Shown: in pieces, positions 24,498 to 33,133 of the stretch | Layout of the letters: every line of letters begins with the position of its first letter | How positions within the stretch are numbered: position 1 is the first letter of the stretch | Source of the DNA: Solobacterium sp. | Lineage (GTDB): Bacteria; Bacillota_I; Bacilli_A; Erysipelotrichales; Erysipelotrichaceae | Length of the DNA: 44,263 bases | Reading direction: 5' to 3' | Assembly (NCBI GenBank): GCA_017433125.1 | Contig: JAFRHT010000078.1 | Span: forward strand, 1-44,263 | Translations under genes and position numbers: made by a program | Notes under the pieces: model-generated | The model's database searches: none | Told to the model about the DNA's origin: nothing | What the model saw: the letters and a program-made list of their open reading frames with translations, nothing else

Positions 24498-24545
24498 GGA
24501 AACCTGATTTTTCTGCGAATAAAGCAGTTAAAGGAGATAAGTAAC

Positions 24546-25589
24546 ATGGCGACAGCAAAAGGAAAAGAAACTGACAGCAAAAAGGATCAGCTGCTGGCTG
24601 ATGCCTTGAAGGCAATTGAAAAAGAATACGGCAAGGGCAGCATCATGCGGCTCGGAGACCGGGCTGATGTGGCTGTGGATGCCATTCCTTCCGGTTCGCT
24701 GGCCCTGGACGCGGCCCTTGGCATCGGCGGTTATCCGAAGGGCAGGATCGTTGAAATCTACGGTCCGGAATCCTCCGGCAAGACAACCCTGGCCCTGCAT
24801 GCCATTGCCGAATGCCAGAAGGGCGGCGGCCGCTGTGCGTTCATTGACGCTGAAAACGCAATCGACCCGGTCTATGCGAAAAAGCTCGGTGTTGATATTG
24901 ATGAACTTATCCTGTCCCAGCCGGACTCCGGTGAGCAGGCGCTGGAAATCACCGAAGTCCTGATCAAGTCGGGCGCCATTGACCTGGTGGTCATCGACTC
25001 GGTGGCAGCGCTGGTGCCGCAGGCGGAACTGGACGGCGAAATGAGCGATGCGTCAGTCGGCCTGCAGGCCCGGCTGATGTCCAAGGCCATGCGAAAGCTG
25101 GCCGGGGTCATGAACCGTTCCAGCTGCACGGCGATCTTTATCAACCAGCTGCGGGAAAAGGTCGGCATCATGTTCGGCAATCCGGAAACGACACCGGGCG
25201 GCCGGGCACTGAAGTTCTATGCCTCGGTCCGGCTTGATGTCCGCCGCGGGGAAACCCTGAAGAACGGTTCGGACGCGATTGGCAACGTTGTCAAGATCAA
25301 GGTTGTCAAGAACAAGGTGGCCCCGCCGTTCAAGACCGCCAACGTGAATATGCTGTTCGGGGAAGGCATCTCCCATGTGGACGAAATCATCAACCTGGCA
25401 GTGGAAAACGATATCATCGAGAAGTCCGGTGCCTGGTTCTCCTACAAGGGAGAAAAGATCGGCCAGGGTTTCATGTCCGTACGGGAATTCCTGAAACAGA
25501 ATCCCGCCATCGACGAAGAGGTGACCGCCCTGCTGAAGGAAAAGCTCTTCGGCGGCCCGGCGGAAGAAGAAACGGAAAAAGAAGCGTAA
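24546..25589 (+). CDS. recA: Recombinase A
   Basis: A 347-residue ATP-dependent strand-exchange protein. The Walker A is GPESSGKT (73-80), and the conserved [12 protein letters not shown], the L1/L2 loop stretches and the NQLREKVG segment are intact. The acidic C-terminal tail (EEETEKEA) is typical. AAGGAG precedes the ATG by eight bases. No convincing LexA box of the CGAAC-N4-GTTCG type was found between pgsA and recA, so SOS control, if any, is not visible here. A terminator follows immediately. Confidence 0.97.
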   Translation: MATAKGKETDSKKDQLLADALKAIEKEYGKGSIMRLGDRADVAVDAIPSGSLALDAALGIGGYPKGRIVEIYGPESSGKTTLALHAIAECQKGGGRCAFIDAENAIDPVYAKKLGVDIDELILSQPDSGEQALEITEVLIKSGAIDLVVIDSVAALVPQAELDGEMSDASVGLQARLMSKAMRKLAGVMNRSSCTAIFINQLREKVGIMFGNPETTPGGRALKFYASVRLDVRRGETLKNGSDAIGNVVKIKVVKNKVAPPFKTANVNMLFGEGISHVDEIINLAVENDIIEKSGAWFSYKGEKIGQGFMSVREFLKQNPAIDEEVTALLKEKLFGGPAEEETEKEA

Positions 25590-25612
25590 GAAGACCGCAT
25601 GGTCTTCTTTTC
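25588..25612 (+). terminator. Terminator after recA
   Basis: The stem AAGAAGACC/GGTCTTCTT with a GCAT loop overlaps the recA stop codon and is followed by TTTCTTG. Confidence 0.75.
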
Positions 25613-25638
25613 TTGTGAAACTGCAGATATTTTTCACT

Positions 25639-25667
25639 TGTTATGAAAGCGTCAGATAGCGTATAAT
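25639..25667 (+). promoter_or_regulatory. Promoter of rny-ymdB
   Basis: TTGTTA (25639-25644), a 17-bp spacer and TATAAT (25662-25667) give a strong sigma-A promoter and a roughly 45-base leader. Confidence 0.75.
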
Positions 25668-25718
25668 AAACAACGAGAGAAATCTCATGTTCTTTTCAAA
25701 ATGGGAGGTTTTATATAT

Positions 25719-27272
25719 ATGAACAATATTCTTGTCCCCATTTTGGCATGTTTAGTTGGTTTAGTGATTGGCGTCATCATCATGATGATCGCAAGCCGTA
25801 ATGGTCTGGATGCCGCGCGTGTGCAGGCCGAAGCGCTTCTTGACGAATCCAAGGTGAAGGCGGAGAACGTGATCCGCCAGGCTACCCTCGATGGAAAGCA
25901 GCAGGTCTACGACATGAAGCTGCAGGCGGAGAAGGAGATCAAGGATCAGAGAAATCGGATCCAGCAGACTGAAAACAAGCTGACCCGCCGTGAAGATAAT
26001 CTTAATTTCCGTGAAGAAAATCTGACCGTCAAAGAAAAGAAACTCGATGAGAAGATGAAGCTCGCGGAAGATAAACTGGCAAACCTGTCAAAAATGGAAG
26101 CTGATCTGCAAGATAAGATTGAAAGCCAGGTTGCTGTCCTCGAACGGACTGCCGGCATGAGCCAGGACGATGCCAAGAAGGAACTGATGGACATCGTTGA
26201 AAAGCGGACTGAGAAGGAAATTGCGGCATATCTGAGAGAACAGCAGGATATCGCCGAAGAAAAAGCTGCCGACAACGCCCGGACCATTATCGCCAACGCG
26301 ATTCAGCGCTACAGCCAGGAGGAAACGCTTGAACGTACAGTCTCCGTTGTAACGCTGCCGAGTGAAGATATGAAGGGCAGAATCATTGGCCGGGAAGGCC
26401 GGAATATCAAAGCCATCGAACAGGCTACCGGGGTTGACCTGATCATCGATGATACCCCGGATGTCATTACGGTATCCTGCTTTGATCCGATCCGGCGGGA
26501 AATTGCCCGGCAGTCACTGGAAATCCTCATGCGGGACGGCCGTATCCAGCCGGGCCGCATTGAAGAGGTTGTTGCCAAGGTGACCAGGGATCTGGACGAA
26601 AGCATCATGAAGATCGGTGATGAAGCCGTCTTCAAGATGGGTATCGGCCGGCTGAACAAGGAACTGATCAAGCTGCTCGGACGGCTGCGGTTCCGCTACA
26701 GCTACGGCCAGAATGTGCTGGAACACTCCATGGAAGTGGCAACATTTGCCGGCATCATGGCGGCTGAACTCGGTCTGAACCAGGCCCTGGCCAAGCGGGC
26801 CGGCCTGCTTCACGACATCGGCAAGGCCATCGATTTCGAGCAGGAAGGCAGCCATGTTGAGCTGGGGGCCAAGGTTGCCAAGAAGTACGGTGAAAATGCC
26901 ACCATCATCAATGCCATTGAATCCCATCATGGTGATGTGGCGGCCACCGGCATTATCTCCGAACTGGTTTCGGCTGCCGACACCCTGAGCGCCGCGCGCC
27001 CGGGGGCCCGCTATGAATCCATGGAGAACTATATCGAGCGTCTGGAACAGCTGGAAAAGATCGCGACCGGTTTCGACGGCGTGGAACGGGCCTTTGCCAT
27101 CCAGGCCGGCCGGGAAATCCGGGTCATGGTCCAGCCGGAAAAGATCAACGATGTCACCATGGTCAAGGTGGCGCATGATATCAAGGAAAAGATTGAGAAT
27201 GAACTGACCTATCCGGGTCAGATCAAGGTCACTCTGATCCGTGAGGTCCGGGTTCAGGAACTGGCTCAGTAG
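25719..27272 (+). CDS. rny: Ribonuclease Y
   Basis: A 517-residue membrane-tethered endoribonuclease that starts mRNA decay in Bacillota. An N-terminal membrane helix (about 4-26) is followed by a long charged coiled coil (about 30-180), a KH RNA-binding domain (GRIIGREGRNIKAIEQATG) and an HD domain with AGLLHDIGKAID. Length matches B. subtilis RNase Y (520). The ATG at 25719 is chosen, with GGGAGG ten bases upstream, because it begins with the membrane segment; the in-frame ATG at 25701 lies before that site. ymdB follows after two bases. Confidence 0.95.
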   Translation: MNNILVPILACLVGLVIGVIIMMIASRNGLDAARVQAEALLDESKVKAENVIRQATLDGKQQVYDMKLQAEKEIKDQRNRIQQTENKLTRREDNLNFREENLTVKEKKLDEKMKLAEDKLANLSKMEADLQDKIESQVAVLERTAGMSQDDAKKELMDIVEKRTEKEIAAYLREQQDIAEEKAADNARTIIANAIQRYSQEETLERTVSVVTLPSEDMKGRIIGREGRNIKAIEQATGVDLIIDDTPDVITVSCFDPIRREIARQSLEILMRDGRIQPGRIEEVVAKVTRDLDESIMKIGDEAVFKMGIGRLNKELIKLLGRLRFRYSYGQNVLEHSMEVATFAGIMAAELGLNQALAKRAGLLHDIGKAIDFEQEGSHVELGAKVAKKYGENATIINAIESHHGDVAATGIISELVSAADTLSAARPGARYESMENYIERLEQLEKIATGFDGVERAFAIQAGREIRVMVQPEKINDVTMVKVAHDIKEKIENELTYPGQIKVTLIREVRVQELAQ

Positions 27273-27274
27273 CC

Positions 27275-28048
27275 ATGAGAATACTGTTTCTTGGTGATGT
27301 GACCGCCCGCAGCGGGCGGGATGCCGTTATCGCGGAACTGCCCCGTCTCAAACAGGAGTACGGGGCGGATTTCACCATCGTCAACGGAGAGAACGCAGCC
27401 CACGGCAAGGGGATCACGACGAAAATCTACCGGGCTCTGAAGGAGGCCGGCGCCGATCTGATCACGCTGGGCAATCACGCTTTTTCCAAAAGCGAGATTA
27501 TTACGGGCATGGGCAACTGCCCCGACCTGATCCGGCCGGCCAATCTGGAACCTGCGGATGCCGGGTCCTGCTGGGCGGTCAGAACCTGTCAGGGCAGACG
27601 CATTGCGGTGATCAACCTGCTCGGCAATATCTTCATGGACTGCGCGACAGAGTCACCGTTTGCGGCCATGGACAGGATCCTGCCGGAGGTGCAGGCCGAT
27701 GCGATCCTGGTGGACCTGCATGCGGAAACCACCAGCGAGAAACAGTTGTTCTTCCATCGTTACCGGCAGCGAGTCAGCGCCGTGATCGGCACGCATACCC
27801 ATGTGCAGACCGCTGATGAACGTGTGCTGGACGGCTGTGCCTTCATCAGTGATGTCGGCATGTGCGGACCATACGAGAGTATTATCGGCCGCAGCATTGA
27901 AGAAGTCATGGCCCGGATGATCGATCAGACCCAGACCCGGTTTACGCCGGCCGAAGGACCGGCAATTATCTGCGGGGTTGTCATTGAGATTGATGACAAT
28001 ACCGGCCGGGCCCGCAGCATTGAGAGAATACAGAAACGTCCATTCTGA
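27275..28048 (+). CDS. ymdB: YmdB-type metallophosphoesterase
   Basis: A 257-residue calcineurin-like phosphodiesterase of the YmdB family, which hydrolyses 2',3'-cyclic nucleotides in B. subtilis and is encoded next to RNase Y. Metal-site motifs are LGDVTARSGRD, VNGENAAHG, LGNHAFSK, DLHAETTSEK and IGTHTHVQTAD. GNHAFSK departs slightly from the common GNHTWD. It starts two bases after the rny stop, so the pair is cotranscribed. Confidence 0.92.
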   Translation: MRILFLGDVTARSGRDAVIAELPRLKQEYGADFTIVNGENAAHGKGITTKIYRALKEAGADLITLGNHAFSKSEIITGMGNCPDLIRPANLEPADAGSCWAVRTCQGRRIAVINLLGNIFMDCATESPFAAMDRILPEVQADAILVDLHAETTSEKQLFFHRYRQRVSAVIGTHTHVQTADERVLDGCAFISDVGMCGPYESIIGRSIEEVMARMIDQTQTRFTPAEGPAIICGVVIEIDDNTGRARSIERIQKRPF

Positions 28049-28063
28049 AGAAGGGGCGTTTTC
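28034..28063 (+). terminator. Possible terminator overlapping the ymdB end
   Basis: AAACGTCC and GGGCGTTT can pair with one G-U across a 12-base loop, followed by TTC. The stem is moderate. Confidence 0.45.
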
Positions 28064-28101
28064 ATTTGATCTGTCCGGATATTCCCGGTAAATAAAGCGG
28101 G

Positions 28102-28151
28102 TATAATCAGAATTCTTTCCGGGTTCTTGCAGGCATGGTATTGTTTATAAG
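28102..28151 (+). promoter_or_regulatory. Promoter region of the phosphatase-GTPase operon
   Basis: Two -10 elements are visible. TATAAT lies at 28102-28107. An extended -10, TGGTATTGT (hexamer 28139-28144), would start transcription at about 28151, exactly at the GTG start codon. There is no Shine-Dalgarno sequence between them. Confidence 0.5.
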
Positions 28152-28621
28152 TGGAAGAAAAGAAAAAAAAGATTCTGTTCGTCTGCTGGGGCAATATCTG
28201 CCGCAGTCCGATGGCGGAATACATCATGAAATACCTGGCCGGACAGGCTGGTCTCTCAGACCGCTTTGAGATTGACTCGGCGGCCGTATCCGCGGAAGAA
28301 ACGGGCAATCCGGTCTATCCGCCGGCCCGCCGGATCCTGCATGCGCATGGCATCCCGTGCGGGAATCACCGGGCCAGGCAGATGACCCGGGCGGATTATG
28401 ACTGTCATGATCTGCTGATCGGTATGGATACAGTGAATATTGCCTGGATGAAACGCATCTGCGGCGGTGATCCGGAACATAAAATCCGGCAGATGATGGA
28501 CTATACAGACCGGCCGGGTGATGTCAGTGACCCGTGGTACACCGGCGATTTTGAAACAGCATACCGGGATATCCTGGCCGGCTGCACCGGCCTGATTGCT
28601 CAAACAGAACAGGAGAAATGA
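28151..28621 (+). CDS. Low-molecular-weight protein-tyrosine phosphatase
   Basis: A 156-residue phosphatase. The P-loop is VCWGNICRS with nucleophile C12 and R18, and the general-acid aspartate is in DPWYTGDFETAY near the C-terminus. Position 16 is isoleucine, as in tyrosine-specific LMW-PTPs; the YwlE arginine phosphatases have threonine there, so phosphotyrosine is the likelier substrate. The start is GTG and no ribosome binding site is visible, so a leaderless mRNA is possible. It is the first gene of a three-gene unit with a redox protein and a ribosome-directed fusion protein. Confidence 0.88.
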   Translation: MEEKKKKILFVCWGNICRSPMAEYIMKYLAGQAGLSDRFEIDSAAVSAEETGNPVYPPARRILHAHGIPCGNHRARQMTRADYDCHDLLIGMDTVNIAWMKRICGGDPEHKIRQMMDYTDRPGDVSDPWYTGDFETAYRDILAGCTGLIAQTEQEK

Positions 28622-28625
28622 ATAT

Positions 28626-29093
28626 ATGACAGAACAGTTTATCCGGGAATTCATCGCGCGTGAAGAAAGCCTTCCGGCAGAAGAGCGTCCTTTTTATCAT
28701 ATGAACTGTGCCGAAAACCTGCTGCGCTCCGCCGCCCGGCAGTATGACCTGGATGTGCCGGAGCAGATGTTCCGGATTGTCATCCCGTATGGGGCAGGGA
28801 TGCAGACGCAGAATACCTGCGGCGCGCTGCTTGGGGCACTGGCGGCCATCGGCCTGCTGTACAGCGAAGAAAAACCGTCAAAGGATCTGAAAATGAAAGC
28901 GGCTGTCCGGGCGTATGTACAGCGTTTCCAGGATGAATTCGGGAGTCTTTCCTGCGCGGCAGTCAAACCGGCATTCCAGGATGAACGCCGGACCTGCACA
29001 CCGGTCAAGGTCAGAGCCGGTCAGCTCCTGGATGAGGTCGCTGCGGATATCGATGCGATCCATGCTGCTTATCTGAAGGAAACAGGCCAATGA
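28626..29093 (+). CDS. C_GCAxxG_C_C family redox-type protein
   Basis: A 155-residue protein of the small cysteine-rich family named for its C...GCAxxG...C...C spacing. Here the cysteines are in HMNCAENLL (C28), NTCGALLGALAAIGLLY (about residue 61), SLSCAAVKP and RRTCTPVK. Members are thought to be redox-active or cofactor-binding, often near redox or transport genes; the function is not established. The ATG at 28626 follows AGGAG by ten bases. Its stop overlaps the next start (ATGA), so it is translationally coupled to the GTPase-nuclease fusion. Confidence 0.75.
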   Translation: MTEQFIREFIAREESLPAEERPFYHMNCAENLLRSAARQYDLDVPEQMFRIVIPYGAGMQTQNTCGALLGALAAIGLLYSEEKPSKDLKMKAAVRAYVQRFQDEFGSLSCAAVKPAFQDERRTCTPVKVRAGQLLDEVAADIDAIHAAYLKETGQ

Positions 29094-31591
29094 GGAAGAA
29101 AACTGTCATCGGCATTCTGGCCCACGTCGATGCCGGCAAGACCACCTGCATTGAAAGTATGCTGTTCAACTCCCGGCAGATCCGGAAGATGGGCCGCGTG
29201 GATCACCGCGACGCGCTGCTGGACTACGACGAGAACGAGCGCAGCCATGGGATTACGATCTATGCCAAGGAAGCCTACCTGCCCTGGCAGGATACGGATA
29301 TCTACGTCATTGATACCCCGGGGCATGTGGACTTTTCCAGTGAGATGGAGCGCAGCCTGCAGGTGCTGGATTTGGCCGTCATCCTGATCAATGCCCAGGA
29401 TGGTGTGCAGAGTCATACCAGGACCATCTGGCGGTGCCTGGAACAGTATCATATTCCGGCCCTGATCTTCATCAACAAGATGGATATCAGCTATCGTTCA
29501 GCCGCGGAACTGCTGGCCGACCTGCGGCAGCACTGCAGTGAAGACTGCATTGATTTCAGCGCGGCCGACCGGCTGGAGCGGCTGGCCATGGTCAGTGACG
29601 ATATGCTCAACGCCTTCATGGATACCGGTACAATCAGTGATGACATGGTCCGCCAGGCAGTATCCCAGCGTCTCTGTTTCCCGGTGCTTTCCGGCTCGGC
29701 CCTGAAAAACCAGGGGATCAGCGAACTGCTGGACCTGATTGTCCGCTGTGCCCCGCAGAAGGAATATCCCGATGTCTTCGGTGCCCGGGTCTACAAGATC
29801 TCTACGGATCCGGAGGGCAACCGGCTGACCCATATGAAGATTACCGGCGGGGTTTTGCGTGCCCGCCAGCGCATCAATGACCAGGAAAAAGCGGATCAGA
29901 TCCGGATCTACAGCGGCCCGGAGTTCCGCATGGTGCAGCAGGCCGAAGCCGGCATGATCTGCGCGGTCAAGGGACTTGTCAGCGCCGAAACGGGCCAGGG
30001 CCTGGGATATGAGGAAAACCGCACAAAACCGGTCCTGCAGGCCTGCATGGACTACGAACTGCTGGTGCCGGAAGGAACCGACATGCTCAGGCTGACCGAA
30101 ACCTGCCGGCGGATCGCCGACGAGGATCCGCAGCTGATGCTGACAATCGATCCGGTGACCCGGAACATCCATATCCGCATCATGGGTGAAATGCAGAAGG
30201 AAATCCTCGAGGACCGGATCCGTCAGGCCTGCGGGGTCTCCGTGGGCTTCAGTTCCGGCGGAATTCTCTATCAGGAAACCATTGCCGCCCCGGTGATCGG
30301 TGTCGGTCATTTTGAGCCGCTGCGCCATTATGCGGAAGTCGTGCTGAAACTCAGCCCGCTGCCGCGGGGCCGGGGTCTTCTGATCGACTCGGAGTGCCCG
30401 GTTGACAATCTTTCGCTGAGCTGGCAGAAGTCAATATTCACCAGCCTGCGGATGAGTGAACCGCCCGGGATCCTGACCGGGTCACCGTTAACGGATATGC
30501 GCATTACCATTCTCAACGGCCGCGCCCATCCCAAGCATACCGAAGGGGGAGACTTCCGCGAGGCGGCCCTGCGGGCAGTCCGCATGGGGCTGATGAAAGC
30601 CGGCGGGGTGCTGCTGGAGCCCATGGTCAGTTACACGGTGACCCTGCCGCAGGAATACCTGAGCCGGGCCCTCTATGATCTGGAACAGCACCAGGCTTCC
30701 GTACAGATCAAGGAAGCAGGTGAGGGGCAGACCGTGATCAGCGGGCGGGGGCCGCTGCGGCTCATGCGCAATTACCAGCAGGATGTTACGGCCTATACCC
30801 GCGGCCGCGGCACATACGAAGCGGCGGCAGACGGCTATGCGGAAACGGCTGAACAGGAAGCCCTGGTGACAGGCAGCGGCTATGATCCCGAGCGGGACCT
30901 GGCCCATCCGTCAGCTTCGGTTTTCTGTGAACATGGCAGCGGTTATGCCGTCCCGTGGTACGAAGTCGAAGATCACATGCATCTGGAACTGCAGAAAGAG
31001 ACAAACAATACTGCCTACCAGCACCGCCGCTATCAGGTGAGCGCGGCGGATCTGAACCGGCTGAATGACATGGCCGGCGGTAAGAACCGGAAGGAAGATA
31101 CCTATATCCGTGATCCCAGGAAGCCGCTGAGCAGCGATCCGGTCCGCATCAAGGTTCGTGATGAACTGCCTGTCTGCATGATTATTGACGGCTACAACAT
31201 GATCTACGGCTGGGACAGCATGAAAGCGCTGGCGGAGATCGACATCACCACTGCCCGGGAGAAACTGATTGACGAACTGTTCAGCTACCAGGCCTATCTT
31301 GGGCACCGGATGATCCTGGTGTTTGACGGCTACCGGCGGCCGGATAACTACGGTACTTCCTACCGCCGCGGCAAGGACATGAAGATTGTCTATACCCGCA
31401 CGAATCAGACCGCGGACCAGTATATCGAGGAGATTACCAGCGAGATGAAGAAGAAGTACAACCTGATCGTGGTTACTTCGGACAACCTGATCCAGAACGC
31501 CGTGTTTGCCCAGGGTGCCATGCGCATGTCGGCCCGTGAACTGGAGAACCAGATCCGTTTCCGGCGCAGCCAGGGCAGCTATAATATCTGA
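29090..31591 (+). CDS. TetM-like ribosome-binding GTPase fused to a Rae1/YacP-type NYN nuclease domain
   Basis: An 833-residue fusion. Residues 1 to about 640 follow the full layout of TetM/EF-G ribosomal-protection GTPases: AHVDAGKTT (11-19, K17), HGITI, DTPGHVDF from D75, NKMD from N129, then EF-G-like domains II to V with PQEYLSRALYDL. The domain IV loop III differs from TetM (AHPKHTEGGDFR against STPADFR). After a roughly 50-residue charged linker comes a NYN/YacP domain: IIDGYNMIYGW (D700), LVFDGYRRP (D746) and VVTSDNLIQN (D798), the acidic cluster of PIN-like nucleases. In B. subtilis, YacP (Rae1) is a separate protein that cuts mRNA in the ribosomal A site. This gene joins both activities in one chain. 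Tetracycline resistance is possible but unproven. Confidence 0.9.
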   Translation: MRKKTVIGILAHVDAGKTTCIESMLFNSRQIRKMGRVDHRDALLDYDENERSHGITIYAKEAYLPWQDTDIYVIDTPGHVDFSSEMERSLQVLDLAVILINAQDGVQSHTRTIWRCLEQYHIPALIFINKMDISYRSAAELLADLRQHCSEDCIDFSAADRLERLAMVSDDMLNAFMDTGTISDDMVRQAVSQRLCFPVLSGSALKNQGISELLDLIVRCAPQKEYPDVFGARVYKISTDPEGNRLTHMKITGGVLRARQRINDQEKADQIRIYSGPEFRMVQQAEAGMICAVKGLVSAETGQGLGYEENRTKPVLQACMDYELLVPEGTDMLRLTETCRRIADEDPQLMLTIDPVTRNIHIRIMGEMQKEILEDRIRQACGVSVGFSSGGILYQETIAAPVIGVGHFEPLRHYAEVVLKLSPLPRGRGLLIDSECPVDNLSLSWQKSIFTSLRMSEPPGILTGSPLTDMRITILNGRAHPKHTEGGDFREAALRAVRMGLMKAGGVLLEPMVSYTVTLPQEYLSRALYDLEQHQASVQIKEAGEGQTVISGRGPLRLMRNYQQDVTAYTRGRGTYEAAADGYAETAEQEALVTGSGYDPERDLAHPSASVFCEHGSGYAVPWYEVEDHMHLELQKETNNTAYQHRRYQVSAADLNRLNDMAGGKNRKEDTYIRDPRKPLSSDPVRIKVRDELPVCMIIDGYNMIYGWDSMKALAEIDITTAREKLIDELFSYQAYLGHRMILVFDGYRRPDNYGTSYRRGKDMKIVYTRTNQTADQYIEEITSEMKKKYNLIVVTSDNLIQNAVFAQGAMRMSARELENQIRFRRSQGSYNI

Positions 31592-31633
31592 AATCAGTGT
31601 GCAGATGTTAATATTTTAAATCGGCTGAGATTA

Positions 31634-31662
31634 TTGAAGTGTAAAAAGTCGGATGCTATAAT
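31634..31662 (+). promoter_or_regulatory. Promoter of the ferredoxin gene
   Basis: TTGAAG (31634-31639), a 17-bp spacer and TATAAT (31657-31662) with an upstream TGC extended element. Confidence 0.75.
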
Positions 31663-31686
31663 TTGTGACAGGAGGTAATTACCATT

Positions 31687-31863
31687 ATGCCAGTAACAGT
31701 TGATAAGGAACTCTGCATCGGTTGCGGAGCCTGTGTAGGAGTTTGCCCGGTAGGCGCTCTGGAACTCGACGACGAAGGAAAGTCCCAGTGCAATGAGGAC
31801 CTGTGCATTGATTGCCAGTCTTGTGTAGGTTCCTGCCCGGTAGAAGCTATCGCAGCGAAGTAA
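31687..31863 (+). CDS. 2[4Fe-4S] ferredoxin
   Basis: A 58-residue clostridial-type ferredoxin that carries low-potential electrons. Two classical clusters are visible: CIGCGACVGVCPVGAL (residues about 10-25) and CIDCQSCVGSCPVEAI (about 40-55), each C-x2-C-x2-C-x3-CP. The ATG follows an AGGAGGT site by 11 bases. It is a one-gene unit with its own strong promoter and terminator. Confidence 0.95.
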   Translation: MPVTVDKELCIGCGACVGVCPVGALELDDEGKSQCNEDLCIDCQSCVGSCPVEAIAAK

Positions 31864-31873
31864 AAAAACGCAG

Positions 31874-31901
31874 AAAACCGTCCCTGACCGGGCGGTTTTT
31901 T
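31874..31901 (+). terminator. Terminator of the ferredoxin gene
   Basis: The stem AAAACCGTCC/GGGCGGTTTT (one G-U) with loop CTGACC is followed by further T. Confidence 0.85.
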
Positions 31902-31941
31902 GTTGTCTGAAGCAGGAATGATCATGGGGTGTTATCGTTTC

Positions 31942-31978
31942 CGAAAGCGTTTACAGCGTACGTGAAGAGGACTATAAT
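31942..31978 (+). promoter_or_regulatory. Promoter with an overlapping cre-like (CcpA) box
   Basis: TTTACA (31950-31955), 17 bp and TATAAT (31973-31978) form a strong promoter for the ABC operon. The 14 bases 31942-31955, CGAAAGCGTTTACA, match the CcpA cre consensus TGWAANCGNTNWCA at all but the first position and cover the -35 exactly. CcpA binding there would block RNA polymerase, so carbon catabolite repression is predicted. The promoter is seen; the regulation is inferred. Confidence 0.72.
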
Positions 31979-32016
31979 AATTGCAAAGGTTTCACAAATA
32001 ATAGGAGGGAAAGATT

Positions 32017-33114
32017 GTGAAAAAACTGATGAAACTGTTCCTTGCCGGATCACTGGCATTTGGAATGGCCGCCTGCAGTTCCGGCGGCAACTCCGGCGGC
32101 GGTACTTCGGATGATGAATCCGAACTGGTAAAGGCCGCCAAGGAAGAAGGCGAACTGGTTGTTTACGGTTCCTGCGAAGAAGAATATCTGACGGCGGCAG
32201 CCGAGCATTTCGAGGAACTCTATGGGATTCACGTGACGGCACAGAGACTGTCCACCGGTGAAGTCCAGGCCAAGATTGAAGAAGAGAAGGGCAATCCTTC
32301 CGGTGACGTCTGGTTCGGCGGCACCACCGATCCGTACAACATTGCGGCATCCAAGGGCCTGCTCGAAGCTTATGAGGCAGAAAACGCATCTCATCTGATC
32401 AGCCCTGCTTACCGTGATAAGGACGGCTACTGGTATGGTATTTACAAGGGCATCCTGGGCTTCATGGTCAATAAGGATGAACTGGCCCGTATGGGTATTG
32501 ACAGACCGGAAGACTGGGCTGATCTGCTCGATCCGAAGTACAAGGGTCTGATCTGGCTGTCCAACTATAATACTGCCGGCACAGCCAAGCTTGTCATCAA
32601 CACCATGATCCAGAAGTACGGCCACGACGAAGGCATTCAGTACCTGGTTGACCTTGACAAGAATGTTCAGGTTTACACCAAGTCCGGCTCCGGCCCGTCC
32701 AAGAATGTCGGCACGGGTGAGTGTGTGGTCGGCATCGGCTTCCTGCATGACGGCATTACCCAGATCGTTGACAACGGCTATGGAAACGTCGAACTGGTGA
32801 TCCCGAGCAGCGGCACATCATTTGAAATCGGCGCTACAGCCATCTTCGCCGGCGCCAAGCATCCGAATGCCGCCAAGCTGTGGATTGAATACGCCCTGTC
32901 TCCGGAATGTGTCGAACTGGCAGCCCAGCATGGTTCCTATCAGTTCCTGGTCATCGACAACGCCAAACAGCCGGAAGTCGCGGATGAATTCGGTCTCGAT
33001 CCGAACAACGTCATGGACTATGACTTCGAAGATGCCAAGGCCAACACCGAAACATACATCGCCGATGTCATGAATGCCCTGGGCGGCGGCGACGACAGAT
33101 TCAAGACAGAATAA
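32017..33114 (+). CDS. ABC transporter substrate-binding lipoprotein (FbpA/AfuA family)
   Basis: A 365-residue binding protein. The signal peptide ends in a lipobox FGMAAC with the lipidated cysteine at C20. The mature domain is of the FbpA/AfuA class: GELVVYGS start, GDVWFGGTTDPYNIAASKG, WYGIYKGILGFMVNKD. Relatives bind ferric iron, sugar phosphates (Actinobacillus AfuA) or 2-aminoethylphosphonate. A clear pair of iron-binding tyrosines is not evident to me, and the promoter carries a cre-like box, so a phosphorylated carbon substrate is a good alternative to iron. GTG start with AGGAGG eight bases upstream. It heads an SBP-permease-ATPase operon. Confidence 0.85.
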   Translation: MKKLMKLFLAGSLAFGMAACSSGGNSGGGTSDDESELVKAAKEEGELVVYGSCEEEYLTAAAEHFEELYGIHVTAQRLSTGEVQAKIEEEKGNPSGDVWFGGTTDPYNIAASKGLLEAYEAENASHLISPAYRDKDGYWYGIYKGILGFMVNKDELARMGIDRPEDWADLLDPKYKGLIWLSNYNTAGTAKLVINTMIQKYGHDEGIQYLVDLDKNVQVYTKSGSGPSKNVGTGECVVGIGFLHDGITQIVDNGYGNVELVIPSSGTSFEIGATAIFAGAKHPNAAKLWIEYALSPECVELAAQHGSYQFLVIDNAKQPEVADEFGLDPNNVMDYDFEDAKANTETYIADVMNALGGGDDRFKTE

Positions 33115-33133
33115 CAACTGAACAGAACAAGAC

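Noticed and set aside
24498-24545. Possible LexA/SOS box before recA
   Set aside because: CGAATAAAGCAGTT only loosely resembles the Gram-positive SOS consensus; both half-sites are not met.
29090-31591. Simple call as a tetracycline resistance gene tet(M/O/W)
   Set aside because: The extra NYN domain, altered domain IV loop and chromosomal GC-rich context argue against an acquired resistance gene.
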